DNA from: Paenibacillus timonensis
GTDB lineage: Bacteria > Bacillota > Bacilli > Paenibacillales > Paenibacillaceae
Direction: 5' to 3'
NCBI RefSeq assembly: GCF_009725205.1
Contig: NZ_WNZY01000003.1
Location: 248,001 to 312,000 of the forward strand
Length of the DNA: 64,000 nucleotides
Positions 19,829-28,541 of the stretch are shown here, piece by piece (position 1 is the first letter of the stretch; each line of letters opens with the position of its first letter). Under the pieces are notes generated by a model, which ran no database searches, was not told the origin of the DNA, and saw nothing but the letters and a program-made list of their open reading frames with translations. Position numbers and translations under genes: made by a program.

Positions 19829-22444
19829 TTATTCTTCAAATCTTCCGTAGAAGGCGTCGCGGTATACATCAGCCAGTTCAGTTACGAGCGGCAGCTTCGG
19901 ATTCGCCGTCGTACATTGGTCTTCAAAGGCACGATCTGCCAAGTAATCGACGCGCGATTCAAAATCCTTCGGATCGAAGCCAAGCTCTTGGAACGTTTCC
20001 GGAATGCCCAGTTTTTTGTTCAGGTCGCGGATGGCTTTGATCAAGCTCTTCACGCCTTCTTCCGTCGTGCGAGCCGGAAGTCCCAGGATACGGGCGATTT
20101 CCGCGTAACGCTCGTCGGCCACGAAGTTCGTGTATTTCGGCCAAGCGGCGAATTTCGTAGGTTTCTTCGCATTGTACCGGATCACGTGCGGCATCAGGAT
20201 CGCATTCGTGCGTCCATGCGCCGTATGGTATTGGCCGCCCCATTTATGCGCCAAGCTGTGGTTGATGCCGAGGAATGCGTTCGCGAACGCCATACCCGCC
20301 AGGGTCGAAGCGTTGTGCATTTTCTCGCGGGCCAGTTTGTCGCCGGTCAGCGCGGATTTCTCCAGCCACTCGAACACCAGTTGGATCGCTTTGATCGCGA
20401 GGCCGTCCGTAAAGTCGTTGGCCATCACCGACACGTAAGCTTCGATTGCATGTGTCAGTACGTCCATACCGGTATCGGCTACCGCAACCTTCGGCAAGCT
20501 GTATACAAATTCAGGGTCAATGATCGCCACGTCCGGCGTCAACTCGTAATCCGCCAAAGGATATTTCGTGTTGCCGTTGACTTTGTCCGTAATAACCGCA
20601 AACGAGGTGACTTCGGAACCCGTACCCGACGTTGTTGGAATCGCAACAAATTTCGCTTTTTGTCCCAGACGTGGGTATTTGTAGATCCGTTTGCGAATAT
20701 CCATGAATTTTTGCTTCAGGTTATGGAAGTCGGTATCCGGATATTCGTAGAACAGCCACATGCCTTTCGCCGCATCCATTGGCGAACCGCCACCCAAGGC
20801 GATAATGCAGTCCGGTTGGAATTTGGCCATCAGCTCGGTCCCGCGTTCCACGGTCGTCGTCGATGGATCCGGTTCGACATCCGAGAACACTTCGATAGCA
20901 ACCGGCGTTTGGCGTTGACGCAAGTAGTGTTCCACTCTTTCCACATAGCCCAGCTTCACCATCATCGGGTCAGTGACGATCAGCACGCGGGAGATGTCCG
21001 GCATTTTGGCCAGGTATTGCGTCGAATTCTTCTCGAAGTAGATTTTGTTAGGCACTTTAAACCATTGCATATTCACGGTACGACGATTCACCCTTTTCAC
21101 GTTGATCAGATTGACAGCCGTGACGTTCGACGAAGTCGAGTTGCGTCCATACGATCCGCAGCCCAGCGTCAGCGACGGCAGGTTCGTGTTGTAGATGTCG
21201 CCGATACCGCCTTGCGAGGAAGGCTGATTTACCAGGATCCGACAAGTCGGCATCCGTTCCGAGAATTTTTGAATCACTTCTTCATTATCCGAGTGGATGA
21301 CCGAGGAGTGACCCATGCCGCCGAATTGAACGACTTCCAGAGCACGTTCAATGCCTTGTTCCGCGTTTTTCACTTTGTAGCAAGCGAGTACAGGGCTCAA
21401 TTTCTCAGCAGACAACGGGAATTTCGGACCCACGCCTTCAATTTCAGCAACGAGAATTTTCGTTCCAGCCGGCACGTCGATGCCGCACATTTCCGCGATT
21501 TTTACCGCAGGTTGGCCGACGATCGAAGGATTCACTGCACATTTGTCGGCGATGATCGCGCCTGCAGTCAGCTTCGCAGCTTCATCTTTATTAACGAAAT
21601 AACAACCGTTGGCGATCATTTTTTTCTTCACTTGGTCGAAAATCGGTTCTTCAATAATGACTGCTTGCTCGGATGCACAAATCATGCCGTTGTCAAACGT
21701 TTTGGAAAGGATCAGGTCGTTGACCGCTTGATCCAGGTCTGCGCTCTTTTCAATGAAGCAAGGAACGTTACCAGGGCCAACACCCAGTGCCGGTTTGCCG
21801 CAGCTGTAAGCGGCTTTAACCATTGCGGATCCGCCGGTAGCCAAGATGCAGGCGATGTCATGGTGATTCATCAGAGCGTTCGTGCGATCCATGGAAGGAT
21901 TTTCGATCCACTGGATGCAATCGGCCGGTGCGCCGTGTTTAACGGCAGCTTCGAGCAATATTTTAGCGGCTTCCGTACTGCAGGCTTGAGCGGATGGATG
22001 GAAACCGAAAATGATCGGGTTACGTGTTTTGATGGCGATCAGAGATTTAAAGATGGTGGTTGACGTTGGGTTTGTCACCGGGGTAATCCCCATGATGATT
22101 CCCACGGGTTCGGCGATTTTTTGGAAGTTGTCGTAAGGACTATCTTCGATTACGCCTACCGTTTTATCGTACTTGATGCTATGCCAGATGTACTCCGTCG
22201 CAAACATGTTTTTGATGATTTTGTCCTCGTACACCCCGCGGCCTGTTTCTTCAATCGCCAGTTTCGCGAGATGCATGTGTTTGTCGAGCCCCGCCAAAGC
22301 CATGGCTTGCACGATGTTGTCGATTTGCTCTTGATCCATGCTCATGAAGGCTTCGGATGCTTTCTTCGCCTTGTCGATCAAAGTTTGAATGTAATCTTGC
22401 GCGGTTGCCTGTGCTTTTGGAGCCACTTCGTTTTTAACGGCCAT
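19829..22444 (-). CDS. adhE: Bifunctional acetaldehyde-CoA/alcohol dehydrogenase
   Basis: 871 residues, full length for AdhE. The N-terminal half is a CoA-dependent aldehyde dehydrogenase with its catalytic Cys in NGMICASEQAV. The C-terminal half is an iron-dependent alcohol dehydrogenase with GGGSPMDAAKGMW for NAD and metal-ligand histidines in GINHSLAHKWG and MLPHVIRYNA-like segments. It reduces acetyl-CoA to ethanol and re-oxidises NADH in fermentation. Of two nearby ATGs, 22444 is chosen because AGGAGG lies nine bases before it; the ATG at 22453 abuts the ribosome site. Fnr sites upstream and the pfl genes downstream place it in the anaerobic regulon. Confidence 0.97.
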   Translation of the reverse strand: MAVKNEVAPKAQATAQDYIQTLIDKAKKASEAFMSMDQEQIDNIVQAMALAGLDKHMHLAKLAIEETGRGVYEDKIIKNMFATEYIWHSIKYDKTVGVIEDSPYDNFQKIAEPVGIIMGITPVTNPTSTTIFKSLIAIKTRNPIIFGFHPSAQACSTEAAKILLEAAVKHGAPADCIQWIENPSMDRTNALMNHHDIACILATGGSAMVKAAYSCGKPALGVGPGNVPCFIEKSADLDQAVNDLILSKTFDNGMICASEQAVIIEEPIFDQVKKKMIANGCYFVNKDEAAKLTAGAIIADKCAVNPSIVGQPAVKIAEMCGIDVPAGTKILVAEIEGVGPKFPLSAEKLSPVLACYKVKNAEQGIERALEVVQFGGMGHSSVIHSDNEEVIQKFSERMPTCRILVNQPSSQGGIGDIYNTNLPSLTLGCGSYGRNSTSSNVTAVNLINVKRVNRRTVNMQWFKVPNKIYFEKNSTQYLAKMPDISRVLIVTDPMMVKLGYVERVEHYLRQRQTPVAIEVFSDVEPDPSTTTVERGTELMAKFQPDCIIALGGGSPMDAAKGMWLFYEYPDTDFHNLKQKFMDIRKRIYKYPRLGQKAKFVAIPTTSGTGSEVTSFAVITDKVNGNTKYPLADYELTPDVAIIDPEFVYSLPKVAVADTGMDVLTHAIEAYVSVMANDFTDGLAIKAIQLVFEWLEKSALTGDKLAREKMHNASTLAGMAFANAFLGINHSLAHKWGGQYHTAHGRTNAILMPHVIRYNAKKPTKFAAWPKYTNFVADERYAEIARILGLPARTTEEGVKSLIKAIRDLNKKLGIPETFQELGFDPKDFESRVDYLADRAFEDQCTTANPKLPLVTELADVYRDAFYGRFEE

Positions 22445-22504
22445 CTCTCTCATCCTCCTAAGTGGTTTAAGGATTTTACCTGCAGGTACGGGTGATCAAT
22501 GTCT

Positions 22505-22520
22505 CGTGAAAAATTTCACT
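22505..22520. promoter_or_regulatory. Fnr-like site near adhE start
   Basis: CGTGAAAAATTTCACT fits NGTGA-N6-TCACN. It is 61 bases upstream of the adhE start and has no matching -10 at the usual distance, so it may modulate the promoter at 22567-22610. Confidence 0.5.
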
Positions 22521-22566
22521 TGCAAGCTAACCCTTATGAAGCTTGTGTGCTTCTCTTTATGTCTTG

Positions 22567-22610
22567 ATCATAGCACAGGGGATGGTCTTTGTATAGTGAA
22601 TTATTTCACA
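22567..22610 (-). promoter_or_regulatory. Fnr-dependent promoter of adhE
   Basis: The -10 box TATGAT at 22567-22572 (minus) is 22 bases from the Fnr palindrome AGTGAATTATTTCACA at 22595-22610. The arrangement matches the pflB, nirB and hmp promoters. No -35 hexamer is needed or seen. Confidence 0.7.
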
Positions 22611-22754
22611 TACTTTAAAAAAAGTTGAAAGTTTTCACTTGCCATGATTTTATTTTCATATATACTTTACATTGTGTGAAAATTTTGAATTGATTTTTGT
22701 AAGCCCAAGCCTGTTATTGTGCGCATTACATAGCGCATTTCTATCATCTGACAA

Positions 22755-22770
22755 AGTGAATTTTCTCACA
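22755..22770. promoter_or_regulatory. Fnr-like site between adhE and fnr
   Basis: AGTGAATTTTCTCACA is a near-perfect Fnr palindrome. It lies 127 bases before fnr and about 80 bases upstream of a start predicted from the -10 box at 22831-22836, and far upstream of adhE. It could autoregulate fnr or give a distal adhE promoter. The rest of the 22445-22881 gap is AT-rich with no gene. Confidence 0.6.
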
Positions 22771-22830
22771 ATGTTGAAATTTCGACACTTTTTCAGGCTT
22801 TACGGCCCCCAAAAAACCGAAAAAACGTTA

Positions 22831-22836
22831 TATAAT
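22831..22836 (+). promoter_or_regulatory. -10 box of the fnr promoter
   Basis: A perfect TATAAT 46 bases before the fnr start codon. The matching -35 position (CCCAAA) is poor, which suggests that an activator is needed. Confidence 0.5.
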
Positions 22837-22881
22837 TAATTTAAAATTTTCAGAAAAATTTGGAGTACAAAGGGGAAATCG

Positions 22882-23601
22882 ATGATGAGTGAAATTTTAA
22901 ATGCCACCCTGCCCCGCGGTAATACGAGCTGTTTTACAGAGCAAAACTTCAATCGCCTTCTCGTTACGATGAAAGACAAAGCATATCCCGAGGGGACGCA
23001 TTTGTTCTGGGAAGGTGACTTTTCCGATAAACTGTTCTACATCAAGCGCGGCCGCGTGAAGTTGACCAAATCGACAGATGAAGGCAAGGAATTGATCCTT
23101 TACATGTATGGTCGCGGCGACATGGTCGGTCAGGCCGATCCGTTCTTCAGCACGAAGCACAGCTTCACCGCCGAAGTCATCGAAGACTGCGAAATAGGCG
23201 TCATCGAGCAAAAGGATCTGGAAATCATGATCTGCCAGCATTGCGATTTCGCCATCGATTTCATGAAATGGATGGGAATCCATCACCGTTTGACCCAGAC
23301 GAAATTCCGTGATTTGATGATGTACGGCAAACCAGGCGCATTGTGCTCGACACTGATTCGCCTTAGCAATACGTATGGCGAACAACATGGAGACACGATA
23401 CTGATCAACAAGAAGATCACTCACACCGACTTGTCCAACATGATCGGAGCAACGCGCGAGAGCGTCAACCGCATGCTGAGCGATCTGCGCAAGAAAGACG
23501 CGCTGGAGTACGAGAACGGCATGATCGTGATCAAAGACCTCGTGATGCTGCAGGATATTTGTCACTGCGAGCTATGCCCGAACGAAATTTGCCGTATCTA
23601 A
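22882..23601 (+). CDS. fnr: Anaerobic regulator Fnr, Bacillus type
   Basis: 239 residues. A Crp-like cyclic-nucleotide-type beta barrel (about 15-130) is followed by a dimer helix and a winged helix whose recognition helix reads GATRESVNRMLSDLRKK. The C-terminus ends in CHCELCPNEICRI, giving Cys227, 229, 232 and 237. Bacillus subtilis Fnr binds its [4Fe-4S] cluster with three C-terminal cysteines and an internal Asp; the matching Asp here is in FRDLMMYGK. This differs from E. coli FNR, whose cysteines are N-terminal. The glutamate and arginine of the helix (E-SVNR) explain the TGTGA-N6-TCACA sites found at several promoters here. Two adjacent ATG codons are possible starts. Confidence 0.93.
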   Translation: MMSEILNATLPRGNTSCFTEQNFNRLLVTMKDKAYPEGTHLFWEGDFSDKLFYIKRGRVKLTKSTDEGKELILYMYGRGDMVGQADPFFSTKHSFTAEVIEDCEIGVIEQKDLEIMICQHCDFAIDFMKWMGIHHRLTQTKFRDLMMYGKPGALCSTLIRLSNTYGEQHGDTILINKKITHTDLSNMIGATRESVNRMLSDLRKKDALEYENGMIVIKDLVMLQDICHCELCPNEICRI

Positions 23602-23646
23602 TTGCCCGCAGCTTCATCACCAATAGACGCTAGTGCTAGCGTATCG

Positions 23647-23677
23647 AACCGTCCCTTCTTTGGTTGGACGGTTTTTT
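23647..23677 (+). terminator. Terminator after fnr
   Basis: AACCGTCC / GGACGGTT hairpin followed by TTTT on the plus strand, 45 bases after the fnr stop. Confidence 0.9.
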
Positions 23678-23710
23678 GCTTTGTTCTTCTTCATATAAAG
23701 CAAAGCAAAT

Positions 23711-23746
23711 CCCCCAAGCCTCGTCTATGATAGACGAACTTGGGGG
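23711..23746 (-). terminator. Terminator after nirC
   Basis: CCCCCAAG..TCGTCTA / TAGACGA..CTTGGGGG near-perfect hairpin just past the channel gene. The T run on the minus strand is weak, so it may mainly be a 3'-end stabiliser. Confidence 0.65.
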
Positions 23747-23770
23747 ATCATTCTCAGCTCCTGTTATGTC

Positions 23771-24553
23771 CTACGCCTTCTTGCGCACAGGCGAAATGAA
23801 CCAATATGCCATACCGACAAACACGGCGCCGCCAACCATATTACCTAGTGTAACCGGCACCATGTTGTGCAACCATCCAGCGACCGTAACCGTATCCGGA
23901 TGATTCGGTAGCAGCAGCGACAAGCTGAGCAAAGTCATATTGGCCACGCTATGCTCGTACCCGCTCGCGATAAACGCATAGAGGCACCACCAGATCAAGA
24001 CGAGCTTGGCGATATCCTCCTTGGCCCGGTTCGCCATCCAAAGTGCCAAGCAAACAAGCCAGTTGCACAGAATCCCGCGAAAGAACAGCTCTGTCACCGG
24101 AGCCCCCATCTTCTTGGCGGAAGCGGCAAAGATCAAATGCTCCGGCGCGGCCGTCTTAAACAAACCGCTGCCGACGATTAACAGACAAAGCACCAACGCA
24201 CCTGCCAGGTTGCCTAGAAAAACAAGAGTCCAGTTCTTCGCCGTATCGCCAACCGTTGTCCGCTTCGCGAGCGTACTAGCCGTAAAAAACATATTATTGC
24301 CGGTGAACAGTTCGGAGCCAGCAAACACAACCAACGTTAGGGCCAGCCCAAAGGACATCCCCATCAGCATCGTCTGATATGGCGATTTGACCGCAGCCAA
24401 CGGCCCACCGATGCTAAAGATCAAAATGATGCCCAACCCGACATACGCCCCTGCCAGCATGGCCGACACGAGATACCGTGGCAGACTTTCGTTCATCTTT
24501 TCTTTTTTCTTGACGGCCGCTTCCACGATCGCTTCCACGTTTTGCGTAAACAT
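23771..24553 (-). CDS. nirC: Formate/nitrite channel (FocA/NirC family)
   Basis: 260 residues with six transmembrane helices and the FNT signatures PYQTMLMGMSFGLALTLVVFAGSELFTGN and GILCNWLVCLALWMA. The pentameric channel passes formate or nitrite. The ATG at 24553 (MFTQNVEAIVEAA) follows GGGGGAGGAACTCAA; the in-frame start at 24592 falls in the nirBD terminator. It lies 84 bases after nirD, so the likely substrate is nitrite for NirBD. Pyruvate formate-lyase is also close by, so formate is an alternative; sequence alone does not decide. Transcription probably comes by read-through from nirBD. Confidence 0.92.
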   Translation of the reverse strand: MFTQNVEAIVEAAVKKKEKMNESLPRYLVSAMLAGAYVGLGIILIFSIGGPLAAVKSPYQTMLMGMSFGLALTLVVFAGSELFTGNNMFFTASTLAKRTTVGDTAKNWTLVFLGNLAGALVLCLLIVGSGLFKTAAPEHLIFAASAKKMGAPVTELFFRGILCNWLVCLALWMANRAKEDIAKLVLIWWCLYAFIASGYEHSVANMTLLSLSLLLPNHPDTVTVAGWLHNMVPVTLGNMVGGAVFVGMAYWFISPVRKKA

Positions 24554-24590
24554 TTGAGTTCCTCCCCCATATGAAGCCTGCCTTGCTTTC

Positions 24591-24625
24591 AAAAAAAGCG
24601 CGGCGACCTCTCGATCACCGCACTT
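24591..24625 (-). terminator. Terminator between nirD and nirC
   Basis: GTGCGGTGA paired with TCGCCGCGC and followed by TTTTTTT on the minus strand. It probably attenuates rather than abolishes nirC expression, as I see no separate nirC promoter in the gap. Confidence 0.75.
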
Positions 24626-24637
24626 CAGTTCATCCCG

Positions 24638-24985
24638 CTACGCTTGCTGCAGCACCGCTGCGGCAACGAGAACTTGCCCCTCTTCCACCTTGACCGGGAA
24701 CATCGTCACCTGACCGGTATCCGGCGCTTGAACCTGGCCGGTGGTCAGGTCGATTTTCCAATCGTACAATGGATCATACAGATAATGACCCGAAACGATG
24801 CCCTCGGCCAGCGGTCCGCCCTTCGGATGGGGATTCTGGTTTAATGCCGCAAAAATGCGACCATCCGACGTACGAAACACCGCGATCGACTGACCGGCCA
24901 ATTCCACCACCCGACCGATCTGTGGCAGGAACTCCTCCAAGGCGCCCACAGGGTAAAACGTATCCCCACTCAACTCCATCTTCAT
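24638..24985 (-). CDS. nirD: Nitrite reductase (NADH) small subunit
   Basis: 115 residues with a Rieske-type fold but without the cluster ligands: the usual CxH box reads NQNPHPKGGPL, lacking the cysteine. This is normal for NirD, which does not carry a Rieske cluster. It assists the large subunit in reducing nitrite to ammonium in the cytoplasm. The ATG at 24985 has AAAGGGG nine bases upstream. It is 32 bases downstream of nirB in the same operon. Confidence 0.95.
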   Translation of the reverse strand: MKMELSGDTFYPVGALEEFLPQIGRVVELAGQSIAVFRTSDGRIFAALNQNPHPKGGPLAEGIVSGHYLYDPLYDWKIDLTTGQVQAPDTGQVTMFPVKVEEGQVLVAAAVLQQA

Positions 24986-25017
24986 GCTTGATAACCCCTT
25001 TCGCTTTAGACGCTACA

Positions 25018-27453
25018 TTACAGCTGGTTGCTCATTTCCAACGAATGATACAATTTACCGCGTTGATCCTCGTCGTTCAGCACTTTTTGCCAAGGATCCG
25101 TCACTTGAGTCAAGGCAAATTCGATCCGTTCCATCAACGCCTTGCGGTTCTCGGTGTCGTCGACGACAACCGAGCGAATGTGCTCGAGCCCCATCCGTTC
25201 CACCCACTCCGACGTTCTCTCCAAGTAGTTGCCGGTTTCACGGTAATATTGCATGATTGCACCGCACAGCTCGATCAGTTCCTCATCGGTTTTTACCTTG
25301 CATAGCGAATCCGCCAAGCGCGCCTTGATCCCGCCATTGCCGCCGATAAAGATTTCCCAACCGCCATCATTACCGACGATACCGATGTCCTTCGTGCACG
25401 ATTCGGCGCAGTTCCGCGGGCAGCCGTTAACCGCCATTTTGAATTTGGCCGGGAAATCAAGCCGTTCGAATTTACGCTCCAGCAGCGCGCCCATACCCAT
25501 CGAGTCCTGAGTCCCGAAGCGGCAGAATTGCGAACCAACGCATGTTTTGACCGTACGCAGCGATTTGGCATAAGCATACCCCGACGGCATATCCAGCTCT
25601 TCCCAAACTTTCGGCAGATCTTCTTTCTTCACCCCGATCAAGTCGAGCCGTTGTCCGCCCGTGACCTTCACCACTTTGACATCGTATTTCAAGGACACGT
25701 CGGCGATTTTCTTCAGGTCTTCCGGGGTTGTTACGCCGCCGTACATCCGTGGTACCACTGTGTAAGTGCCGTCCTTCTGGATGTTGGCGTTCATCCGTTC
25801 GTTGACGAAACGCGAAGCCTTCTCATCCTCGTGCGTATCCGGGTAAATCATGCCCAGGTAGTAGTTGATGGCGGGCCGGCATTTCGAGCAGCCTTCCGGT
25901 TGCGACCATCCGAGTACGTTCATAACCTCTTTGGTGGTCTGCAGCCCTTTCTCCTTAATTTCCGCAACGATCTCATCGCGGCTCAGCGTCGTACAGCCGC
26001 AAATCCCCTGCTTCGCCGTTTGCTTGAAGCCGTCTCCAAGTACATATTGCAAGATTTGCTCCACGACCGGTTTACACCCGCCGCAAGAACGGGTCGCCCC
26101 GGTGCATGCCTTAATCTCGTCCACCGTCGTCATACCTTGATTCACAACACAATCCACGATCGTACCCTTGGTAACCCCGTTGCAGCCGCAGACGATTTCC
26201 TCGTCGCTCATCGTTTCGACCGAGGCCTTCTTCTTGGCTCCGCCGCCGCAGCAGCCTCCGCCCATCAGCGACTCGTACAATTCGTCGGTCATTTCTGCGC
26301 CTTGCTTGATCAGCTTCTGCAGCTCGGCCGATTCCGTGATATCGCCGAACAGCACCGCACCTACCAGCTTGCCATCCTTCAGCAAGATTTTCTTATACGT
26401 ACGTTTCCAATCGTCCTTGTTCGCGATGACCGTATGTTCCGGCCCGTCGATGAATTCGCCGGTCGAGAAGACATCTACGCCGGAAATTTTCAGCTTGGTC
26501 GATACGACCGAACCTTCATAAGGTGGAGTGTCTACGCCGCTGATATGCTTGGCCATCACGTTCCCCTGCTCGAACAGCGGTGCGACCAGACCGTAACAGA
26601 TTCCGCGGTGCTCGGTGCACTCACCAACCGAATAGACTCCCTCCAGCGAGGTTTGCATGTAGTCGTTGACCACGATCCCGCGATTCACTTCCATTCCGCT
26701 GGCCTTGGCAACGGCGACATTTGGTTTGATCCCTACCGCCATAACAACGAATTCCGCCGGAAGCTCCGTGCCGTCCGCGAACCGCAGCCCGCGTACCCGG
26801 TTATCCCCTAGCAACTCCGTCGTTTGTGCGCCCATCTTGAACTTGATGCCCTGACGTTCCAATTCCGCTTGCAGCATGCCTGCCGCTTGATGGTCCAACT
26901 GGCGTTCCATCAAATCTTCCATCAAATGCACGACCGTCACGTCCATGCCAAGCTGCACAAGCCCCTTGGCCGCTTCCAAACCGAGCAAGCCGCCGCCGAT
27001 CACGGCCGCCGTCTTATAGGTGTTGGCCGCTTGCAGCATTTGCTCACAGTCTGCGATATCGCGGAATCCAACGACTCCCTCCTTATCACTGCCCGGAATT
27101 GGCAGAATAAACGAAGTCGAGCCGGTAGCAATCAACACTTTATCGTACGGAACGCGTTGCCCGTTATCGGCCACAACCTCTTTGGCCTCCGCATCGATCC
27201 GCTCGACCGTGGTCCCCATATGCAGCGTAATCCCATGTTCTTTATACCAATTCAAATCATTCAATACGATGTCATCCATCGTTTTGCTGCCTTCCAGCAC
27301 ATACGACAGCATGATCCGGTTATAGTTCGGATGCGGCTCGCTTCCGAAGACCGTAATGTCAAATTTCGTAGTCAACTTCAGGATTTGTTCCACGGCGCTG
27401 ATGCCGGCCATTCCGTTCCCGATCACGACCAGTTTCTCTCTGTCCGTTCCCAT
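25018..27453 (-). CDS. nirB: Nitrite reductase (NADH) large subunit
   Basis: 811 residues. Order: FAD/NAD(P)-binding domains (VVIGNGMAGISAVEQ at residues 10-24; AVIGGGLLGLEAAKG near 150), two BFD-type [2Fe-2S] segments (CGCNGVTKG...CTGATRSCGGCKP about 420-465; CGCTT...CSKCRP about 485-525) and the sulphite/nitrite reductase domain with siroheme-[4Fe-4S] cysteines in CVGSQFCRFG and GCPRNCAES. It makes ammonium from nitrite for assimilation or anaerobic NADH disposal. AGGAGGAGGC precedes the ATG. An Fnr-dependent promoter lies upstream, pointing to the anaerobic role. Confidence 0.97.
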   Translation of the reverse strand: MGTDREKLVVIGNGMAGISAVEQILKLTTKFDITVFGSEPHPNYNRIMLSYVLEGSKTMDDIVLNDLNWYKEHGITLHMGTTVERIDAEAKEVVADNGQRVPYDKVLIATGSTSFILPIPGSDKEGVVGFRDIADCEQMLQAANTYKTAAVIGGGLLGLEAAKGLVQLGMDVTVVHLMEDLMERQLDHQAAGMLQAELERQGIKFKMGAQTTELLGDNRVRGLRFADGTELPAEFVVMAVGIKPNVAVAKASGMEVNRGIVVNDYMQTSLEGVYSVGECTEHRGICYGLVAPLFEQGNVMAKHISGVDTPPYEGSVVSTKLKISGVDVFSTGEFIDGPEHTVIANKDDWKRTYKKILLKDGKLVGAVLFGDITESAELQKLIKQGAEMTDELYESLMGGGCCGGGAKKKASVETMSDEEIVCGCNGVTKGTIVDCVVNQGMTTVDEIKACTGATRSCGGCKPVVEQILQYVLGDGFKQTAKQGICGCTTLSRDEIVAEIKEKGLQTTKEVMNVLGWSQPEGCSKCRPAINYYLGMIYPDTHEDEKASRFVNERMNANIQKDGTYTVVPRMYGGVTTPEDLKKIADVSLKYDVKVVKVTGGQRLDLIGVKKEDLPKVWEELDMPSGYAYAKSLRTVKTCVGSQFCRFGTQDSMGMGALLERKFERLDFPAKFKMAVNGCPRNCAESCTKDIGIVGNDGGWEIFIGGNGGIKARLADSLCKVKTDEELIELCGAIMQYYRETGNYLERTSEWVERMGLEHIRSVVVDDTENRKALMERIEFALTQVTDPWQKVLNDEDQRGKLYHSLEMSNQL

Positions 27454-27529
27454 ATTCGTAATGCCTCCTCCTATAAATACCTAGATCTCTAGTGTCTTTA
27501 CGATAGTTCAATTTTTAAGTGATGCTCTT

Positions 27530-27572
27530 AGTATAAATTTAAAATTGCAGATACCTTGTGATTGCATTCACA
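27530..27572 (-). promoter_or_regulatory. Fnr-dependent promoter of nirBD
   Basis: The -10 box TATACT (27530-27535, minus) is exactly 21 bases from the perfect Fnr palindrome TGTGATTGCATTCACA (as read on the plus strand, 27557-27572), placing the site near -41.5. A second, weaker site TGTGAAAGAATACACA lies at 27578-27593. Confidence 0.8.
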
Positions 27573-27627
27573 TTAATTGTGAAAGAATACACAAACTTTT
27601 GTCATAACTATTTTCATGAACCTATTG

Positions 27628-27667
27628 AAAAAATCCGCAACCCCGGTTATGACCAGGACTGCGGATT
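27628..27667 (-). terminator. Terminator after the DUF4430-like lipoprotein gene
   Basis: AATCCGCA / TGCGGATT stem with a loop of about 20 bases followed by TTTTTTC on the minus strand, 27 bases after the stop. Confidence 0.8.
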
Positions 27668-27693
27668 CCATAAGTTTTGTCGAGTACCTACAT

Positions 27694-28410
27694 CTATTTC
27701 TGCTTTAAGACAATTTCCACATTGTCCTGTGGCTTTAACCTCATATCCAGCCCCGTATCCAGTAGCTTCTTTCCGTTCACCTTCAGGATCCAATGTTCGT
27801 TCTCTTGGGGAGTATACCCGCCGACCGATACGATGGATTTGTTGGTGGGACTAAACTGAACGATGCCGCTGCGTTTCAGAAGATCCCTGACCGTCGTGTT
27901 ATCGTCGTATTTATTGACGTAATACTTCTTCTTCGGACTGCCCCCATCGATAATCAATAGCAAGGACGCCTGCTGCGGGATCGCTTCAAAGCTATCGACC
28001 GTCTTGACATAGACGAGCAGCTTGTCGCCAATCTTCAACTCATGATCCCAGTCGCTGGGATCCAGCTCTTTGTCATTCAACTGCGTTCCCCACTCCAGGG
28101 TAGAATCCAGCGACACTTCCCCAACCGATTGGATTGCCGATTGATCCTCCGTGAACCTCACGATCCCACTGCTCTCCAGCGCATGACGTGCCGTTAGCCC
28201 AGCCATATAATCGTAATGCAGGCTGCGCGTCACATCGGGGATAAAGGTACCCCCGTCGATCGTCAACGTGATGTCGTGGGGTTGTTCTTTGTCGGTTCTC
28301 TGTGCTTCCGCCGGTGCCGGTTGATCCGTAATTTGGCCTTGGGCGCAAGCCGTCACGATTATTGCTATTCCTGCCATCCATCCAACAAGCCATCGCCATC
28401 TCTTGTGCAT
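27694..28410 (-). CDS. Lipoprotein with two tandem DUF4430-like repeats, function unknown
   Basis: 238 residues. The signal peptide ends in the lipobox VTAC (Cys22). Two similar segments follow, about 45-145 and 150-238. Each starts with a 'TIDGG' strand, has an 'ALESSGIVRF / LLKRSGIVQF' helix and ends with 'LKIGDKLLVYVK / LKPQDNVEIVLK'. This resembles the beta-grasp DUF4430 (transcobalamin C-terminal-like) domain, which in some proteins binds cobalamin-like or unknown ligands. The ATG at 28410 is preferred because GGGGGC precedes it; the ORF extends to 28437. It lies between nirB and scdA but I see no Fnr site. A role cannot be assigned. Confidence 0.75.
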   Translation of the reverse strand: MHKRWRWLVGWMAGIAIIVTACAQGQITDQPAPAEAQRTDKEQPHDITLTIDGGTFIPDVTRSLHYDYMAGLTARHALESSGIVRFTEDQSAIQSVGEVSLDSTLEWGTQLNDKELDPSDWDHELKIGDKLLVYVKTVDSFEAIPQQASLLLIIDGGSPKKKYYVNKYDDNTTVRDLLKRSGIVQFSPTNKSIVSVGGYTPQENEHWILKVNGKKLLDTGLDMRLKPQDNVEIVLKQK

Positions 28411-28541
28411 TGCCGCCCCCTGCCCTTCTCCTATCATTGTCCCAACCCGGGCAATAGAATATTCCTTATCTTAAGGATACCGGACAAGGCGCAGGTTCTC
28501 AAATTTTATACAAACGGCGGCTCGTGGAAGCGAAAGACCAC

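Noticed and set aside
19793-22063. 756-codon plus-strand ORF opposite adhE
   Set aside because: Shadow of the adhE reading frame; composition is Arg/His/Phe-rich as expected for antisense of a strongly biased gene.
25528-26811. 427-codon plus-strand ORF opposite nirB
   Set aside because: Antisense shadow of nirB.
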